Positions 19,601-28,519 of a stretch of 64,000 bases of DNA are shown one piece after another. Position numbers and translations under genes: made by a program. Origin of the DNA: Branchiostoma floridae (lineage: Eukaryota; Chordata; Leptocardii; Amphioxiformes; Branchiostomatidae); contig NC_049981.1 in assembly GCF_000003815.2 (NCBI RefSeq), positions 9,391,673 to 9,455,672 on the forward strand, in the 5' to 3' direction. Under the pieces are notes generated by a model that ran no database searches, had not been told where the DNA came from, and saw nothing but the letters and a program-made list of their open reading frames with translations. Numbering within the stretch: the first letter of the stretch is position 1; the number at the start of each line of letters is the position of its first letter.

Positions 19601-20896
19601 TCGTCTACTGGACTGTAAATTTTGTGATACCAGTCCCCAAAGCACCTGTTCATAAAGTATATAACAGAACTGATACTTTGGGCTCAAAATACACTTTTGG
19701 GTAAGCTTACACTGGTGCAAGTTGAGCCAAAAGTTGCTTGCACCAGAAGAAAATTACTTGCAAAAGTGGTGAACTACGAAACCTATATCTCCTCTTCTGA
19801 AAATTTACAAATGTATGTAAGTCAAAAGGGGGATACATGAAGACGACATATTTGGATATTAGGACAAGTGAATTTTACAAAACTTGTTCAACCCTGAGTA
19901 TATGATGTCAGTACTTACATTGGAGATGTCAGGCTGTGTGAGCTTCTGTTGTAGGTAGCTCACCTCCTTTTTCATGATACGTTCCTCTTCCTAAGGATAG
20001 AAACATTTACAATATCATTACAATCAACTTTTTTGTATATATAGAAAATGTACATAGGAAGATGACTTTTATGGATTTTCAAATAAAGTTTCAAGTCTCT
20101 TTTAAACCGTTTTGTAAACTTAACTAAGGGGGAAGACAGACATCAGAATACACATTTTGAAATACACACAAAAAAAACGCATATTTTTATTCTGTAAGTT
20201 ATAATTGTTGTCTGACCGTCTGGATAAACAATGGCCTATTACTATTAGGATGGTGTGACAAACACTGGGACACCAAAAATCAGTTACTCAAAGCAACTGG
20301 ATATGTTTTTGGAAACGATCAAACGTTTCAGATAGCATCCGTTATTTTTCGTTAGTGACACTGACTTGCGACGAATGTTGTTTGAAACGTCTGACCGTTT
20401 CCAAAATCATATCCAGTTGCTTGAGTAACTGCTTTTTGGCGAATCTTATTACCTGGGTGTCTAACTTTCATCGGCGTAAACACAGTGACATTATGCGAAA
20501 ATATGCAAGGTAACAGTTCATGTTGTAATTAGTATAAACATATACAGGGTATATAAAAGTCCTACAGGGGTAATCTCCAAGCAGATCCTCCGGTAGCATA
20601 AGATAGTATCAAAAGCTGGAAGAGGTGAAGCCGGCTTAGTAGTGAGTTTCGCTACCGGGGCAAATGGACACCTCTTGGCTGACTACACTCGTTGGCCAGT
20701 TTGGTACTATCTTATGCCATTGTAGGATGTGCTTGGAGATTAATACAGGGGGAGGGGTTCTTACATGTTTAGACTGAGACTCGCCGATCGCCTTGATGAG
20801 TGTCTGGAAGCCCCGGGACACGCCGAACGGCCCGCCCAGCTCCCCCTTCATGAACATCGGCAGGGAGGCAAGGGTCCGCTCCATCACTTCTGTCAT
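3953..20896 (-). CDS. AP4E1: AP-4 complex subunit epsilon, 21 coding exons, complete
   Basis: Large subunit of the AP-4 adaptor, which sorts cargo such as ATG9 at the trans-Golgi network (family knowledge). Coding exons in transcript order: 20765-20896, 19919-19990, 19087-19210, 18456-18529, 17715-17836, 17099-17258, 16196-16362, 15435-15625, 14661-14770, 13970-14109, 13272-13497, 12497-12661, 11596-11736, 10833-10953, 9781-9952, 7826-8000, 7292-7417, 5830-6594, 5360-5562, 4512-4666, 3953-4119. They sum to 3708 nt, 1235 aa plus stop, and every junction phase agrees. Human epsilon is about 1137 aa. Residues 1-610 match the adaptin N-terminal solenoid (for example VQHIHEKFRKVLCDRDPGVM in exon 6 and GEYSYLL in exon 12). 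Residues 610-1060 are a hinge, and 1060-1235 the C-terminal ear. All introns are GT-AG except intron 10 (AT-AC). The start ATG aligns with the human N-terminus (MTEVMERTL versus MSDIVEKTL). Confidence 0.96.
5087..5401 (-). repeat. 42-bp tandem repeat carrying seven 5' splice sites
   Basis: Seven GTAAGA donor copies at exact 42-bp spacing (plus-strand boundaries after 5107, 5149, 5191, 5233, 5275, 5317, 5359). Each unit repeats the end of AP4E1 exon 19 (CTGTCAGATGTTGTCAG) plus 25 nt of intron. Units differ by only one to three bases. The highest copy is the real exon end. Confidence 0.95.
5360..5562 (-). CDS. AP4E1: AP4E1 exon 19, followed by tandem donor copies
   Basis: 203 nt encoding a Cys-rich start (CYIGGTESSCIVEEKIAPC), then GELSYKDHTLTNRRLFFTC and QLSDVVR, matching the human ear segment before FIRPLK. 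It must end at the first GTAAGA (just below 5360), because reading on gives AGG TAA, a stop. Six more copies of the exon end plus donor follow at 42-bp spacing. Exon 20 joins in phase 2 to give DVVRSLELTTEQYG. Confidence 0.92.
5830..6594 (-). CDS. AP4E1: AP4E1 exon 18, hinge
   Basis: The longest exon, 765 nt, phase 0 at both ends, 255 codons. It begins TSRGRGILKTSRRGKTRG, a basic stretch, and then becomes acidic and Ser/Thr-rich without obvious folded structure. This fits the flexible hinge of epsilon adaptin. The last part (HSVEHVELCGDEIVRLSLCK and VWKPEEFVVVLFMTNHS) matches the start of the human C-terminal domain (EVCNNETISVSSYKIWKDD). It ends NFQ at a GTTAGT donor. Confidence 0.93.
6780..7145 (+). 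repeat. Dispersed repeat in AP4E1 intron 17
   Basis: Shares a core (GAAAGTAGTGTGGTATCATC, then AGATAGCTGG, then AAGGAGGTATGAGATCTTGG) with 11925-12260 and 61000-61300 on plus, and with parts of 18228-18400, 29747-29900 and 30940-31110 on minus. No TSD or coding capacity seen; family not identified. Confidence 0.5.
8454..9672 (-). mobile_element. Penelope-like element in AP4E1 intron 15
   Basis: Flanked by a perfect 14-bp direct repeat TAACGATGGCCATT (8440-8453, 9673-9686). Terminal arms of about 90 bp in inverted orientation (8454-8545 and 9547-9641) differ by a few bases; the right arm has 31 extra bp (9642-9672). The body encodes the end of a reverse transcriptase and a GIY-YIG nuclease. 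It is 5'-truncated relative to full PLEs. Confidence 0.9.
8549..9540 (-). CDS. Penelope-like RT C-terminal half with GIY-YIG endonuclease
   Basis: Open frame from WWFRYVDDTHTK to the stop at 8549, no breaks. YVDD is RT catalytic motif C. Next come the thumb and linker (KSLPFLDTLTV, HIDIYRKKTHTDQYL, HPLDHKLGVIRTLFHRAETL, CGYPDWAIKKA), then the GIY-YIG domain (CGVVYHITCQG, KKTYIGETERALKTRFLEHR). This order is diagnostic for Penelope-like elements. RT motifs before C are missing, so it cannot move by itself. The stop codon lies next to the inverted arm. No normal start codon is needed; this is a fragment. Confidence 0.88.
10090..10199. repeat. 110-bp hairpin repeat in AP4E1 intron 14
   Basis: Perfect outer arms CACTGCAGCTAGGTGTC (10090-10106) and its complement (10183-10199), continuing imperfectly as ATTGCTGCAGTG. 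Probably a foldback MITE. No target duplication was found. Confidence 0.6.
10490..10735. repeat. ~70-bp degenerate tandem repeat
   Basis: About four copies of a unit with GCTTCTGTATCTGT, CTTTGTATAGCCGGTATAAC and CCTTTAGCATAACACACCA. The 94-aa minus-strand ORF over it is just the repeat translated. Confidence 0.65.
11925..12260 (+). repeat. Second copy of the dispersed repeat, AP4E1 intron 12
   Basis: Aligns by eye with 6780-7145, sharing GAAAGTAGTGTGGTATAATC, GGGGAGAATCACTAACATCT and AAGGTATGAGATATTGGAT. Function and class unknown. Confidence 0.5.
12696..13031. mobile_element. hAT-like MITE in AP4E1 intron 11
   Basis: Ends CAGGGTTGGACGAGT and ACTTGTCCAACCCTG form terminal inverted repeats. 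Flanks TTTCT and TTTCC may be a 5-bp duplication with one change. Interior is rich in GGCAAGTG and CACTTGCC motifs. No coding capacity. Confidence 0.65.
13272..13497 (-). CDS. AP4E1: AP4E1 exon 11, begins after an AC acceptor
   Basis: 226 nt. The intron before it ends AATGCCAC, with a U12-like branch site CCCTTAAC at 13506-13513, about 10 nt from the splice site. The first base completes the codon begun in exon 10. The exon encodes FAPSNEWFITTMNQVFELG and the conserved LLLLAEGTDNESED and RLHAVQSYLGLV segments of the adaptin solenoid, and ends CW before a GTAAGT donor. A conventional AG (CCCCCAG) lies 10 nt inside the exon but gives no compatible phase with any nearby exon 10 GT donor. Confidence 0.92.
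13498..13969 (-). other. AP4E1 intron 10, U12-type (AT-AC)
   Basis: 472-nt intron. Donor /ATATCCTT at 13969-13962, branch-point-like CCCTTAAC at 13513-13506, acceptor CCAC/ at 13499-13498. All three match the minor-spliceosome AT-AC class, and exon phases agree only with these ends. A (CA)n tract lies inside (13624-13661). Confidence 0.88.
13624..13661. repeat. (CA)n microsatellite
   Basis: Imperfect then perfect CA run inside the U12-type intron of AP4E1. Confidence 0.9.
13970..14109 (-). CDS. AP4E1: AP4E1 exon 10, ends at a U12-type donor
   Basis: 140 nt coding TLDLLYRMTGPTNVTVICDR and on to QLAER. The exon ends GCAGAGAG and is followed at once by ATATCCTT, the U12 AT-AC donor consensus. 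A nearby GT donor (GTATGT, below 13960) would leave phase 0, which does not fit exon 11. The U12 site leaves phase 2, which does fit and gives AERFAPSNEWF, against AEKYAPDNAWF in human. The 5' part of the exon is repeated upstream (14204-14367). Confidence 0.92.
14040..14367. repeat. 164-bp tandem duplication of the exon 10 acceptor
   Basis: Copy 1 is 14040-14203 and copy 2 is 14204-14367, with about ten differences. Each contains an AG acceptor and the first ~70 nt of exon 10. Copy 2 encodes TLELLYRMTGPTNVTVICDR but has no donor, and reads into a stop (CATTCCTGCTAA) if spliced in. Confidence 0.9.
16550..16650 (-). repeat. SINE fragment, same family as 60066
   Basis: Reverse-strand match to the SINE at 60066-60260 (…GGGTTGGGCATCTTGGTTGG, GGGCTGCACCTATCTTTC). 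Lies in AP4E1 intron 6. Confidence 0.55.
16717..16960 (+). repeat. tRNA-derived SINE in AP4E1 intron 6
   Basis: tRNA-like head with A-box-like GGTCAGGGTTGTTGACTC and B box GGTTCAAAACC (16750s), then a body with CAAGCACGTTAAAGAACCCA and ACACTTATCCAAAAGAGTAG. The same body recurs in reverse at 28520, 31120, 31578, 44165 and 58195. Confidence 0.6.
17322..17403 (-). pseudogene. Relic duplicate of AP4E1 exon 5 end
   Basis: The minus strand reads ALLPMVEDKMQHTK, against PALLPMVEDKLQHPK in exon 5, and continues into matching intron (AGAGCTAGGGGGC). The GTAAGA donor has become AAAGAAAGA, so the copy cannot be used as an exon. Offset about 357 bp from the real exon. Confidence 0.8.
19151..19470 (-). 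repeat. 80-bp tandem repeat x4 at the exon 3 acceptor
   Basis: Four copies start at 19151, 19231, 19311 and 19391 (GATGTCATG). Each holds 20 nt of intron ending CTACAG and the first 60 nt of exon 3. Only the first (19151-19230) is continuous with the rest of the exon. Copies 1 and 3 read CATGCCCC while 2 and 4 read CATGACCC, which suggests a dimer was duplicated. Long plus-strand ORFs here are repeat artefacts. Confidence 0.95.
20271..20441. repeat. ~170-bp foldback element in AP4E1 intron 1
   Basis: Two long imperfect inverted arms (GTTACTCAAGCAACTGGATATG and on to GGAAACGGTCAGACGTTT). Single-arm remnants occur at about 4440, 5757-5820 and 59310-59360, so this is a dispersed foldback/MITE family. 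Confidence 0.65.
20571..20742. mobile_element. MITE with 9-bp target duplication, copy A
   Basis: 172 bp with terminal inverted repeats TAATCTCCAAGCAGATCC and complement. Flanks CTACAGGGG (20562-20570) and ATACAGGGG (20743-20751), one mismatch. Shares ends and interior (AGCCGGCTT, GGACACCTCTTGGCTGACTA) with copy B at 29309. A 9-bp duplication suggests the Mutator superfamily. Confidence 0.75.
20765..20896 (-). CDS. AP4E1: AP4E1 coding exon 1 with start codon
   Basis: 44 codons, from ATG at 20896 down to a GTAAGA donor just below 20765. The frame is open upstream of this ATG, but the homologous start is MTEVMERTLASLPMF. A second in-frame ATG lies four codons on. An upstream ATG in the AAGATGGCGACC context (20975-20982) opens only a four-codon ORF (MATS then stop) and is out of the protein frame. 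Exon 2 follows in phase 0 with EEERIMKKEV. Confidence 0.93.
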
Positions 20897-21156
20897 GTCC
20901 AGCCACAGGAAAATAGAAATATCGCCCAAACATATCACAGAAGATATGTCACTGTTATTTTTTGTCAACTGGTCGCCATCTTGAAAATGACGTAGGGCAT
21001 TCCGATCATCTCACTGCAGAAAAGTAGGGGTGAAATATCAATTTTTTTTATTATTCAAATTTCCGTCATATTCAGTGAAATCGTGAGATTTTCGATTACT
21101 TATACATAAGATTATACAATTTAATAAATCACATCTTTATCATTTTCTTATGAAAC
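20897..21156. promoter_or_regulatory. Candidate bidirectional promoter, AP4E1 side
   Basis: Lies between the AP4E1 start and the plus-strand candidate exon. The minus strand carries AAGATGGCGACC (core 20975-20982), like the YY1 sites found just downstream of many metazoan start sites, and a CRE-like TGACGTA on the plus strand at 20988-20994. No TATA box is placed clearly. Transcription start sites are inferred, not seen. Confidence 0.5.
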
Positions 21157-21405
21157 ATGTTTTCCTCTTTTATAAATGAGTCCGACCAGGGTCACGTGAC
21201 GTCAGATTTTGGCTCTGCTTTCTTGCATAGCGGATATGCTTCTAGCCGAACTCTGTTGCCGAAAATTCACATTTCTGTTCGCTTAAATCACCCAAATCTT
21301 CATTTTCCTTACATTTCGGACACTAAGAGTTACCTAAGATGGCACGAGCTATGTGAAGACCTTCAAAACCCTGAGAAAATCGCGGAGAAAGGTGGGTACT
21401 TTATG
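21157..21405 (+). CDS. Candidate upstream first exon (possible APC 5' end)
   Basis: An open frame from ATG at 21157 runs to AAAG before a GTGGGT donor; its last segment is YLRWHELCEDLQNPEKIAEK. If spliced to the APC exon at 58511 it is in frame (phase 1). The protein is not one I recognise, and the true start could be further in, or the exon could be untranslated leader for the ATG at 58525. No other plus-strand gene was found between here and 50 kb, so an APC leader, a lncRNA or an unrelated transcript are all possible. Confidence 0.3.
21191..21204. promoter_or_regulatory. Overlapping E-box and CRE
   Basis: GTCACGTGACGTCA contains a palindromic E-box CACGTG (21193-21198), in the GTCACGTGAC form bound by USF/TFE-type bHLH-Zip proteins, overlapping a full CRE TGACGTCA (21197-21204). 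It stands about 300 bp from the AP4E1 start codon and just inside the plus-strand candidate exon, as expected for a shared promoter. Confidence 0.5.
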
Positions 21406-22734
21406 TGTTCTAGATTTCGGATGTCTAAGCTATGATCGTCCCTTTGTGATTTACAAATAAATATTTCGCCCCCCCCCCCACTTTCTACAAACTCTACTTT
21501 ATCTAAAATACGTATTTTGATGCCTTCATATTATTAGTTGATGCTCTGTTCCTAAGGATATTTTGATAGCGTTCACGAGGGTTGTAGAAAATTTGTTTTT
21601 GAGAAGTGGTGTTGAAAGATGGTGGTATGTCGGTGTCATAAGAAGACATGCTGTGAGGTCTTCACATGTTTTTTTCAAGAGGGTACGGCACACTTTAATA
21701 TAGAGCCTCAAACACACACACACAGGCACACAGATATGGGGATAGGTCTATTGTTATTCTCTCTTTAAAGGCACTCAATGTAGAATTTTGTGGCAAGCAG
21801 ATAAATATTGGATAACAAAATCTTAAATGTTATCGAGATTGAGATTCACATTTTAGCACATATTTGTTTCATATTCATGACATTTGCAAATGCAATTTAC
21901 ACACTGGTTGAGGTGGCACCAATAAATACAACCAAGCAGAATGACTGTGGTGGCAGCTTTTCTGTGAGTTTGTATTAATTAAGCAATAATATGTTGCATT
22001 TTCTTTCATGCCATTTATGTGATACAGTACATGCAACATGCAAAGAAGAAGTACATGCAACATACCATATAGCTAAAATATGGTCTTTAATGAAATACCT
22101 CAAACATTTTCTTAACCATATACTGATTGTTGAAGGAAAATAGAGACCAGTTGCTAAAAAGTAAAATATACGACCTTGCTTAGGAATGTTATCTACATCA
22201 AGATGATATCTGAACCACAGCGGAAAAGAGGCCTTGGAGATTTTGATTATGACATAGCATTTCATGTAATATGGATGTTCAAGCCACCATATCATTGACA
22301 ATTACTTTAGGATACTATCCGATAGCCAATGTATAACGTTATATAAACAAGCAACAAGTAGTGTTTTACTATCCTTAACTACTAATCAATGATTATCAGT
22401 GCCCGCTTTCTAGGTTAGGCATAATAAGTAGTCATTATTAAAATGATATTGGTAATACATAATTCATGTGTAATTTAGTGCAAAAATTCATAAGCTTAGC
22501 TGCTAGAAGAATGCTTTGAGATCTGCTTGAAAATCCACTGCTTGCAAAATCTAAAGTATGTCATTCATGACTCATATAATGTACACAAGACAACTAATAT
22601 TACACGCCCATGCATGCAAAATTTCAGTGAATTCCTTCATTTTGAAGATTTGTGATTCAGTAGAAAATGTGAGTGAGTGAGAAAATGTTGGAATTAAAGT
22701 GTGTTAGTAGATTTACTATGTGATCTGTCAACCT

Positions 22735-22870
22735 TTATCAACCCTTCGAGTTCGAGTCAAGTGACGAAATGTCTTTTCCAAGTGTACAACATTGGTGTAT
22801 GCTAGGGATTTGAACCTAGAACCTCTCAACCAGGCAACCACTGATGTAAAACAGCACGCCTACTACCCAG
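22735..22870 (-). repeat. tRNA-derived SINE fragment
   Basis: Read on minus: head TGGTTGCCTGGTTGAGAGG and B box GGTTCAAATCC, followed by CATTTCGTCACTTGAC. Same family as 28520-28775. Confidence 0.5.
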
Positions 22871-22900
22871 GCATGTAACAGCGAAATAGAACCTCTAAGT

Positions 22901-23033
22901 TACTCTCCAAGCAGAGGTTGGAGGGCNNNNNNNNNNNNNNNNNNNNNNNNNNNNNNNNNNNNNNNNNNNNNNNNNNNNNNNNNNNNNNNNNNNNNNNNNN
23001 NNNNNNNNNNNNNNNNNNNNNNNNNNGAGAGTA
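22901..23033. mobile_element. MITE with 9-bp target duplication, gapped copy
   Basis: Ends TACTCTCCAAGCAG and GAGAGTA, flanked by a perfect 9-bp repeat CCTCTAAGT (22892-22900, 23034-23042). A 100-N assembly gap (22927-23026) replaces the interior. Ends resemble copies A and B. Confidence 0.65.
22927..23026. other. Assembly gap, 100 N
   Basis: Exactly 100 N, the usual placeholder for unknown length. It falls inside a MITE, so the missing piece is probably MITE interior. Confidence 0.99.
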
Positions 23034-24054
23034 CCTCTAAGTGGCACACTACATGCTTGAGCAGATAAGCATAAACATTGGAGATATGAATCCGTCTTGG
23101 GAATCAAATGTTATGTTTCTTAAACACCTAACACAACACATCTTATATACATTGGTAAACTCCTTCAAGTTGTTGTTCTTTTGGTTAGGAAAATATGCTT
23201 TTGCATTTCAGTTTTCTTTACATTTCAGTCCCCAAAAGTAGTCCAGAATTGTTACACATTTCCAATGCATTAGCATTAGAAGTGGTTCGAATTTCTCTCC
23301 ATCTACTGTTACCATTCCCCAAGGAATGCCTGGACTTGTGGATGCCAGGAGAGAGAAATTCCATCAGTGGTTGGTCCATAATCCCAGCAGAACTAATGGT
23401 GATAGACCTGTATTCCCTAGAGACGACTGAAATGGCCTTGTGAAACAGCAGTAGCATGTCTATTAGTATTACCTACATGACTCATTCTCTCTACATGTAC
23501 TGTATATATCATGTGCTGTTTGGCCTGAAAAAAAATGGTATAGCTGCTAGATAATATAGATATAATTGTGCCTGGCATTGGAATATTAATGTTGTGTTTC
23601 CAATTTCATAATCATTCTTGAACTGAAATGTATCTTGACAGTGGACACTGGTATTTTCAATATCATATTCTAAATGCATGTGGGTTTACATTGCCACTAT
23701 GTTTGACAAACACAATTTTCTTTTGCAACGGAAATTTGGAGAACATGTTGGAAGGTGATTCTACAATGTTTTCATCACTCAAATGTCATATGGATCATCA
23801 AAATTTTATGTTCCTTGCCAGTGGTTGACCCCTGAAAAAAAACGGTATAGTACTAGCTTTTACTAACCAGGTGAACGGAAAGCAGAACATTTTTTTCCTA
23901 GTCCTTAGATTTAGACTAGAGTCGAGATCAAGGAAAGTGGCACTAACTGACTAAGGAACTGCCGACTCCAAAATCCTGCTCATGATAATCCGGGAAAAAA
24001 ATTAGATGGTAATTAAATCAGCATTTTCCCATATCTACCTGTATGTCTAGATTA

Positions 24055-24382
24055 GGCCACACCAATTTAATTTCTTGGTTCACGGATTTTTTCATAAAAA
24101 ATATGGAGCGAGAGGGCGAAATAAAAATAAAAATAAAAATTGTAAAATGGTTGGGATGAAGGTAACGGCTAATCCAAAACATAAAGAAAAAAAGTTTTCA
24201 GCTTGAAAAAAGTACAAAAACACTATTTTTGTACAGTAACAGCCAATTTGCTACACCAGAAAGTTGGTGAATGGTTTCATTAATGGTGAAAATTTGCTGA
24301 GTGGTAATTTTTATTTTTATTTTTTTTCCCAAAAAATAGGAGCGAGCGAATCCGTGAACCAAGAAATTAAATCGGTGTGGCC
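24055..24382. mobile_element. PIF/Harbinger-type MITE, copy 1
   Basis: Terminal inverted repeats starting GGCCACACCAATTTAATTTC, flanked by TTA (24052-24054 and 24383-24385), the TWA duplication typical of Harbinger. 328 bp; lacks about 40 bp present inside copies 2 and 3 (the CACCTGTACCCACACTT segment). Confidence 0.85.
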
Positions 24383-24479
24383 TTATTGTATTACATCCTC
24401 ATTTTGTTAATCTTTTTAAGTTCATATTGTAAAAAAGAGGGCTTTGGTTATTGGTACTGATACCACAGATCAACAAGTC

Positions 24480-25420
24480 ATTACTTTGTAATCCATTGTC
24501 ATCAAGAACACATGGGTGCATAGCTAGGGGGTCTTGATTGATTGACTGGTTAGTGAGGAAATGTTCATGTTGCAAGTTGAACGACAGTTTTTATTTGGAC
24601 CTTAGCAGTAATATCACATCACAACAAGTGTCATTATGTGCCCATTTACATGGTCATCAAGAACACTTGTGAGCATAGCTAGGGGGTCTTGATTGACATT
24701 TTGGGGAGGAAAGGGGTCACAAGTTGAACGACAGGTTTTACACTTACCAGTATATTAGGTCATTATTAGCACTGATGCAGTTCAACAAGTGTCATTATTT
24801 GTATTTACAAGGTCATCAAGAACACATGAGTGCATAGCTAGGGGGTCTTGATTGATTGACTGGTTAGTGAGGAAACGTTCATATCAAGTTGAATGACAGG
24901 TTTAATTTGGTTATTAGCAGTTCAACATTTCAATAAATGTCATTACTTTGTTTTCACACATTCATGATTAACACATGAGTCAGGGCTCGAAATACATTTT
25001 TCTGCATACCTGCACTGGTGCAGGTAACATTGAAAATTACCTGCACCAGACAATTTGCACCACTCTGAAGTTAGGAACATAGTATGGATCATACTAAATG
25101 TGTTCAGGAACCATTGCTATTTTTTCTTTTATACTTTATAGGTAGTAACATTCAATGCAGCTAATAACAATCCACATACACTTACATCATATGACATTTA
25201 TGTATAAAACCCAGTAGATGGACCAGTGCAGGTTAAGTGCAGGTAAACACCAGAAATACCTGCACAGCTCCAATTTCACCTGCACTAACCTGCATATGCA
25301 GGTGGTATTTCGAGCCCTGTGAGTGCATAGCTATGGGGTCTTGATTGACTGGATTTGCTGTCCTAATTAAGTTGGTCCATTGATTAGAAAAAGGAAAGTG
25401 TTTTTTGATTGACAATAACG
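24480..25420. repeat. ~155-bp tandem array, four units
   Basis: Units begin near 24497, 24650, 24809 and 24960 with CATCAAGAACACATG and GCATAGCTAGGGGGTCTTGA. The fourth is split by the MITE at 24981-25319. Confidence 0.8.
24981..25319. mobile_element. hAT-like MITE with 5-bp duplication
   Basis: 339 bp, ends CAGGGCTCGAAATAC and GTATTTCGAGCCCTG, flanked by TGAGT (24976-24980, 25320-25324). The empty site can be read from neighbouring tandem units (ACACATGAGTGCATAGC), which confirms the duplication. Interior has repeated TGCACTGGTGCAGGTAA motifs. Diverged relatives at 15669 and 19678-19896. Confidence 0.85.
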
Positions 25421-25766
25421 ATTTGGGTGGGGCTAGAGATGTCTGTCTTTTACAAGTTTTTTAGCAATGATGCTGGTGAAATAGGCAATGTTTAATATCT
25501 ATTTTCAAATGCTGATGATTATGCATTTTGGGACATACAATTCACATCTCCCAAAGATAACAAACTCTGTCACACTGTCTGGCCTTTACACTAAATTACA
25601 GGATGTCCCAAATAAAAGACCAGGAAAAGAGCGAAATTCAAGTAGCCTACTTTACCTAGTACTAAACACACCCATTTCCCCTACCCTCCTATGTCAAAAT
25701 GTAGAAAATCAACAAGAAATGCAAAATAAAGAAAGAATTGTGACCAAAAAATTTTCACAGACATGT

Positions 25767-25890
25767 AGCCACTCTCTTATTGGTTAAGCAGATAATTGCC
25801 ATTCTCTTATTGATTGAGCAGTTAATTGTCATTCTCTCATTGGTTGAGCAGTTAATTGTCATTCTCTCATTGGTTGACCTGCTAATTGTG
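25767..25890. repeat. ~33-bp tandem repeat
   Basis: Four copies of ATTCTCTCATTGGTTGAGCA then GTTAATTGTC. Similar but looser copies lie in AP4E1 intron 3 (about 18868-19045). Confidence 0.75.
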
Positions 25891-28519
25891 ATGGACAGCC
25901 AGGATCTATATGCACCTGGCTGTACCTAAAACTGTAATACAATCCAATGTGTGTCCTGAATAGTACCTGGCCATTATCTGTTTTGAATAATTCATGAATG
26001 GGATGGTCGTACACTAGAGACTACTGCTTGTGGACAAACCGGAGGTGTGGTAGAAGGCAGGTATGTACAAAACATGACCTCTCCTTGCTTTGCTTACATC
26101 TTCTGGGGTGTTGAAATTTCTGAGGAGATTTTCAAACAAACAGAAAAATCCTTGAACTGTTCATGGGAAATCTCGGGGGATTGCTAAGCAGATTGACCTT
26201 GTTCCTGTTTTTTTTTAACCCTTCCTTATTTGAGTGGGATTTTTTCCATGGGAACATATGTCAGATAGAATCTTTATGTTTGTATAAGACCTATGAAAAA
26301 TAGAGCTTTTTACTCGTATATAGATTGAAATCTTTTGACCCTTACAGACTGAATGCATTATCTATGATATTGTTACAATATTAGCCATAGGTGAAAGAGT
26401 ACTAGATGGCAAAAATAGATGAGTTGCTGATATATGTACGTGTATTTTTATTGTGTATGGACTTATATTATAATGTAGTATAGATCTAACAATACTTTGG
26501 TTGCAATATCACTATAATTACTTTGTGCTACAATCTTGCTTCAGAATAACAATGTTTTCATGTATATTTTAGCTACTTTTTTTTCTCTCCTTGCCGTATC
26601 CTATTATTTTATCACCTTTTCTCACATAGCTTTGTAATTAAAGCTAGAGTACTAGAAACATGTATTTATCTAAGGCCCCTTTTCCACAAGACGGCTTAGC
26701 AACAATAGAGTAACCATAATTGGATTTGTTTGCCTTCGATATCATAAATAATTGTAAAATACTGTAATATGATTTTTATCAATGAAAGTTGTTAAGAAAT
26801 CTGTCAAAGTTTTGTTTGCTGATTTTGGTGGAAAGAAGGTGTTGATATTAATGAGTCTGTCTCTGGCCTGTGAAATTTCAGGACTCACCATATGTGTTAT
26901 CAAGTTTGTCCAATTGACTGACCTCTAAATAACCTGTTTAGAGTCTTGCCCAATCAGAGGAAAAGAAGTTGACAGTTTTATAACCTGATTGGTGGTGAAT
27001 TGCAGGCCAATCATTGGGTAACATTACACAGGTAGAAACATTTAGTAGCACGTTTGTGACCTCTGAATTTTGTCACTTGTGTCATGTGAATTTGAAATTG
27101 ACCTTTTCAATGTTATGAGATGTACCGGGGAAATTTTAAACAACATATAATACATATGTATTATGTGGCACATGCTAAATTTTGGCTTTTGAATTGGGGA
27201 AATTTATGCTTCCAGATTTTTGAAATTTGAAAATTTTCTGCCATATATTTTAGGGCATTAGTTATTCATGAGTAATAGAATGTCATAAAATCATTTTAAT
27301 TGTCCTTTTAACCCTCAAAACAAGATGTAACAATTTTAACAAAGCAAAAAAACACCTAAAAACTGTAATGTTCAGGATTCCTATTGGGAATCCGTGTTCT
27401 TTTCTGTGATGTATCGGAATGCGGTTGTCATGTCCAAAGCTGGATATGAAAAATGATTCTGCAAATGTTCCCTACAGACTATGCTGTGGGAATAGATGGG
27501 GGGATAGTGCATGTAATATTAACAACATCCCTAGAAAGAAGCCCTCCTGACCGCAGCATACTGTACAAATCATATCGTGCCACGGGAAAACGAAGGTGAT
27601 TCATATTTGGGGCATTCCATTCGGAAGTAGGACGTAGGAGGGTTTTGTGGACTTACAGTGATTTTTATTATGTGATCAAAGTCATATTACCAGTACTTGT
27701 GTCATTATTATGTCATATCTGGGCCATGATAATGTTCAATAATACATGTGTTTCAGATTGGGTGACAACTTAGGCTTCAATAGAATCACTCAAATTGAAA
27801 TTAACTTTATTGTGCCAGGTGCACCGTTATGGATAATTTGAATGCCGGATTCAGACCTGCTGTTGTTCCCATTTTTTGTTTGAGGACACCAAATTTTCTG
27901 AACTTTTGGCGTATTTTGTACTGAAAAGTGTGTTTTATCGGGTTCATATGACATAAATAAAGTACAACATGGTCGACCAGATGGTTTCCCAACCCACAGG
28001 AGTGCTGGGACTGAGGGTGACACGGAATACACCGTGTTGTATTCTTCTTGGAGATATTACAGTCTAGGCTAACAGGAATGCGCCATGCCTTGCTGACCCT
28101 CTATGTAAAAGGGAAGTGCTCTCACATACAGTGTGGGAGTTAGCCCCACAAATCTGCATCAACTTGTTTATCCTTCCCCTACATAATCTTCTTTAGCAGC
28201 AAAGCCTCACGCTGAGCTGTTTTGACCGGCGCTCGAGCAGGGGTCTGGGTAGATAAGAGGTTCAGATTTCTCTCATGTCTGGTTGTTTACAGTCCTTATG
28301 GCTCTTACAAGGCTTAGGCCACACCAAAATTATCTTTTGTTTCGTTTGGATTTTGTAATAACTATTTTATGCAGCTGAATTGGTCAACTTAACATCTTTG
28401 TACGAAGATTTACTATTTCACATATCGTTTGTTAGTATTGCGTACTCAGTAAACCATCTCATGCCATAGCATAACAGGTTTGTACTGTAAAATACAAGCT
28501 GCATATCCAGACAGATTTG
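25891..28519. other. No gene seen
   Basis: AT-rich single-copy-looking DNA. The minus-strand ORF at 27790-28032 overlaps a segment starting AACTTTATTGTGCCAGGTGC, which may be the tail of an old retroelement; I could not classify it. Confidence 0.4.
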
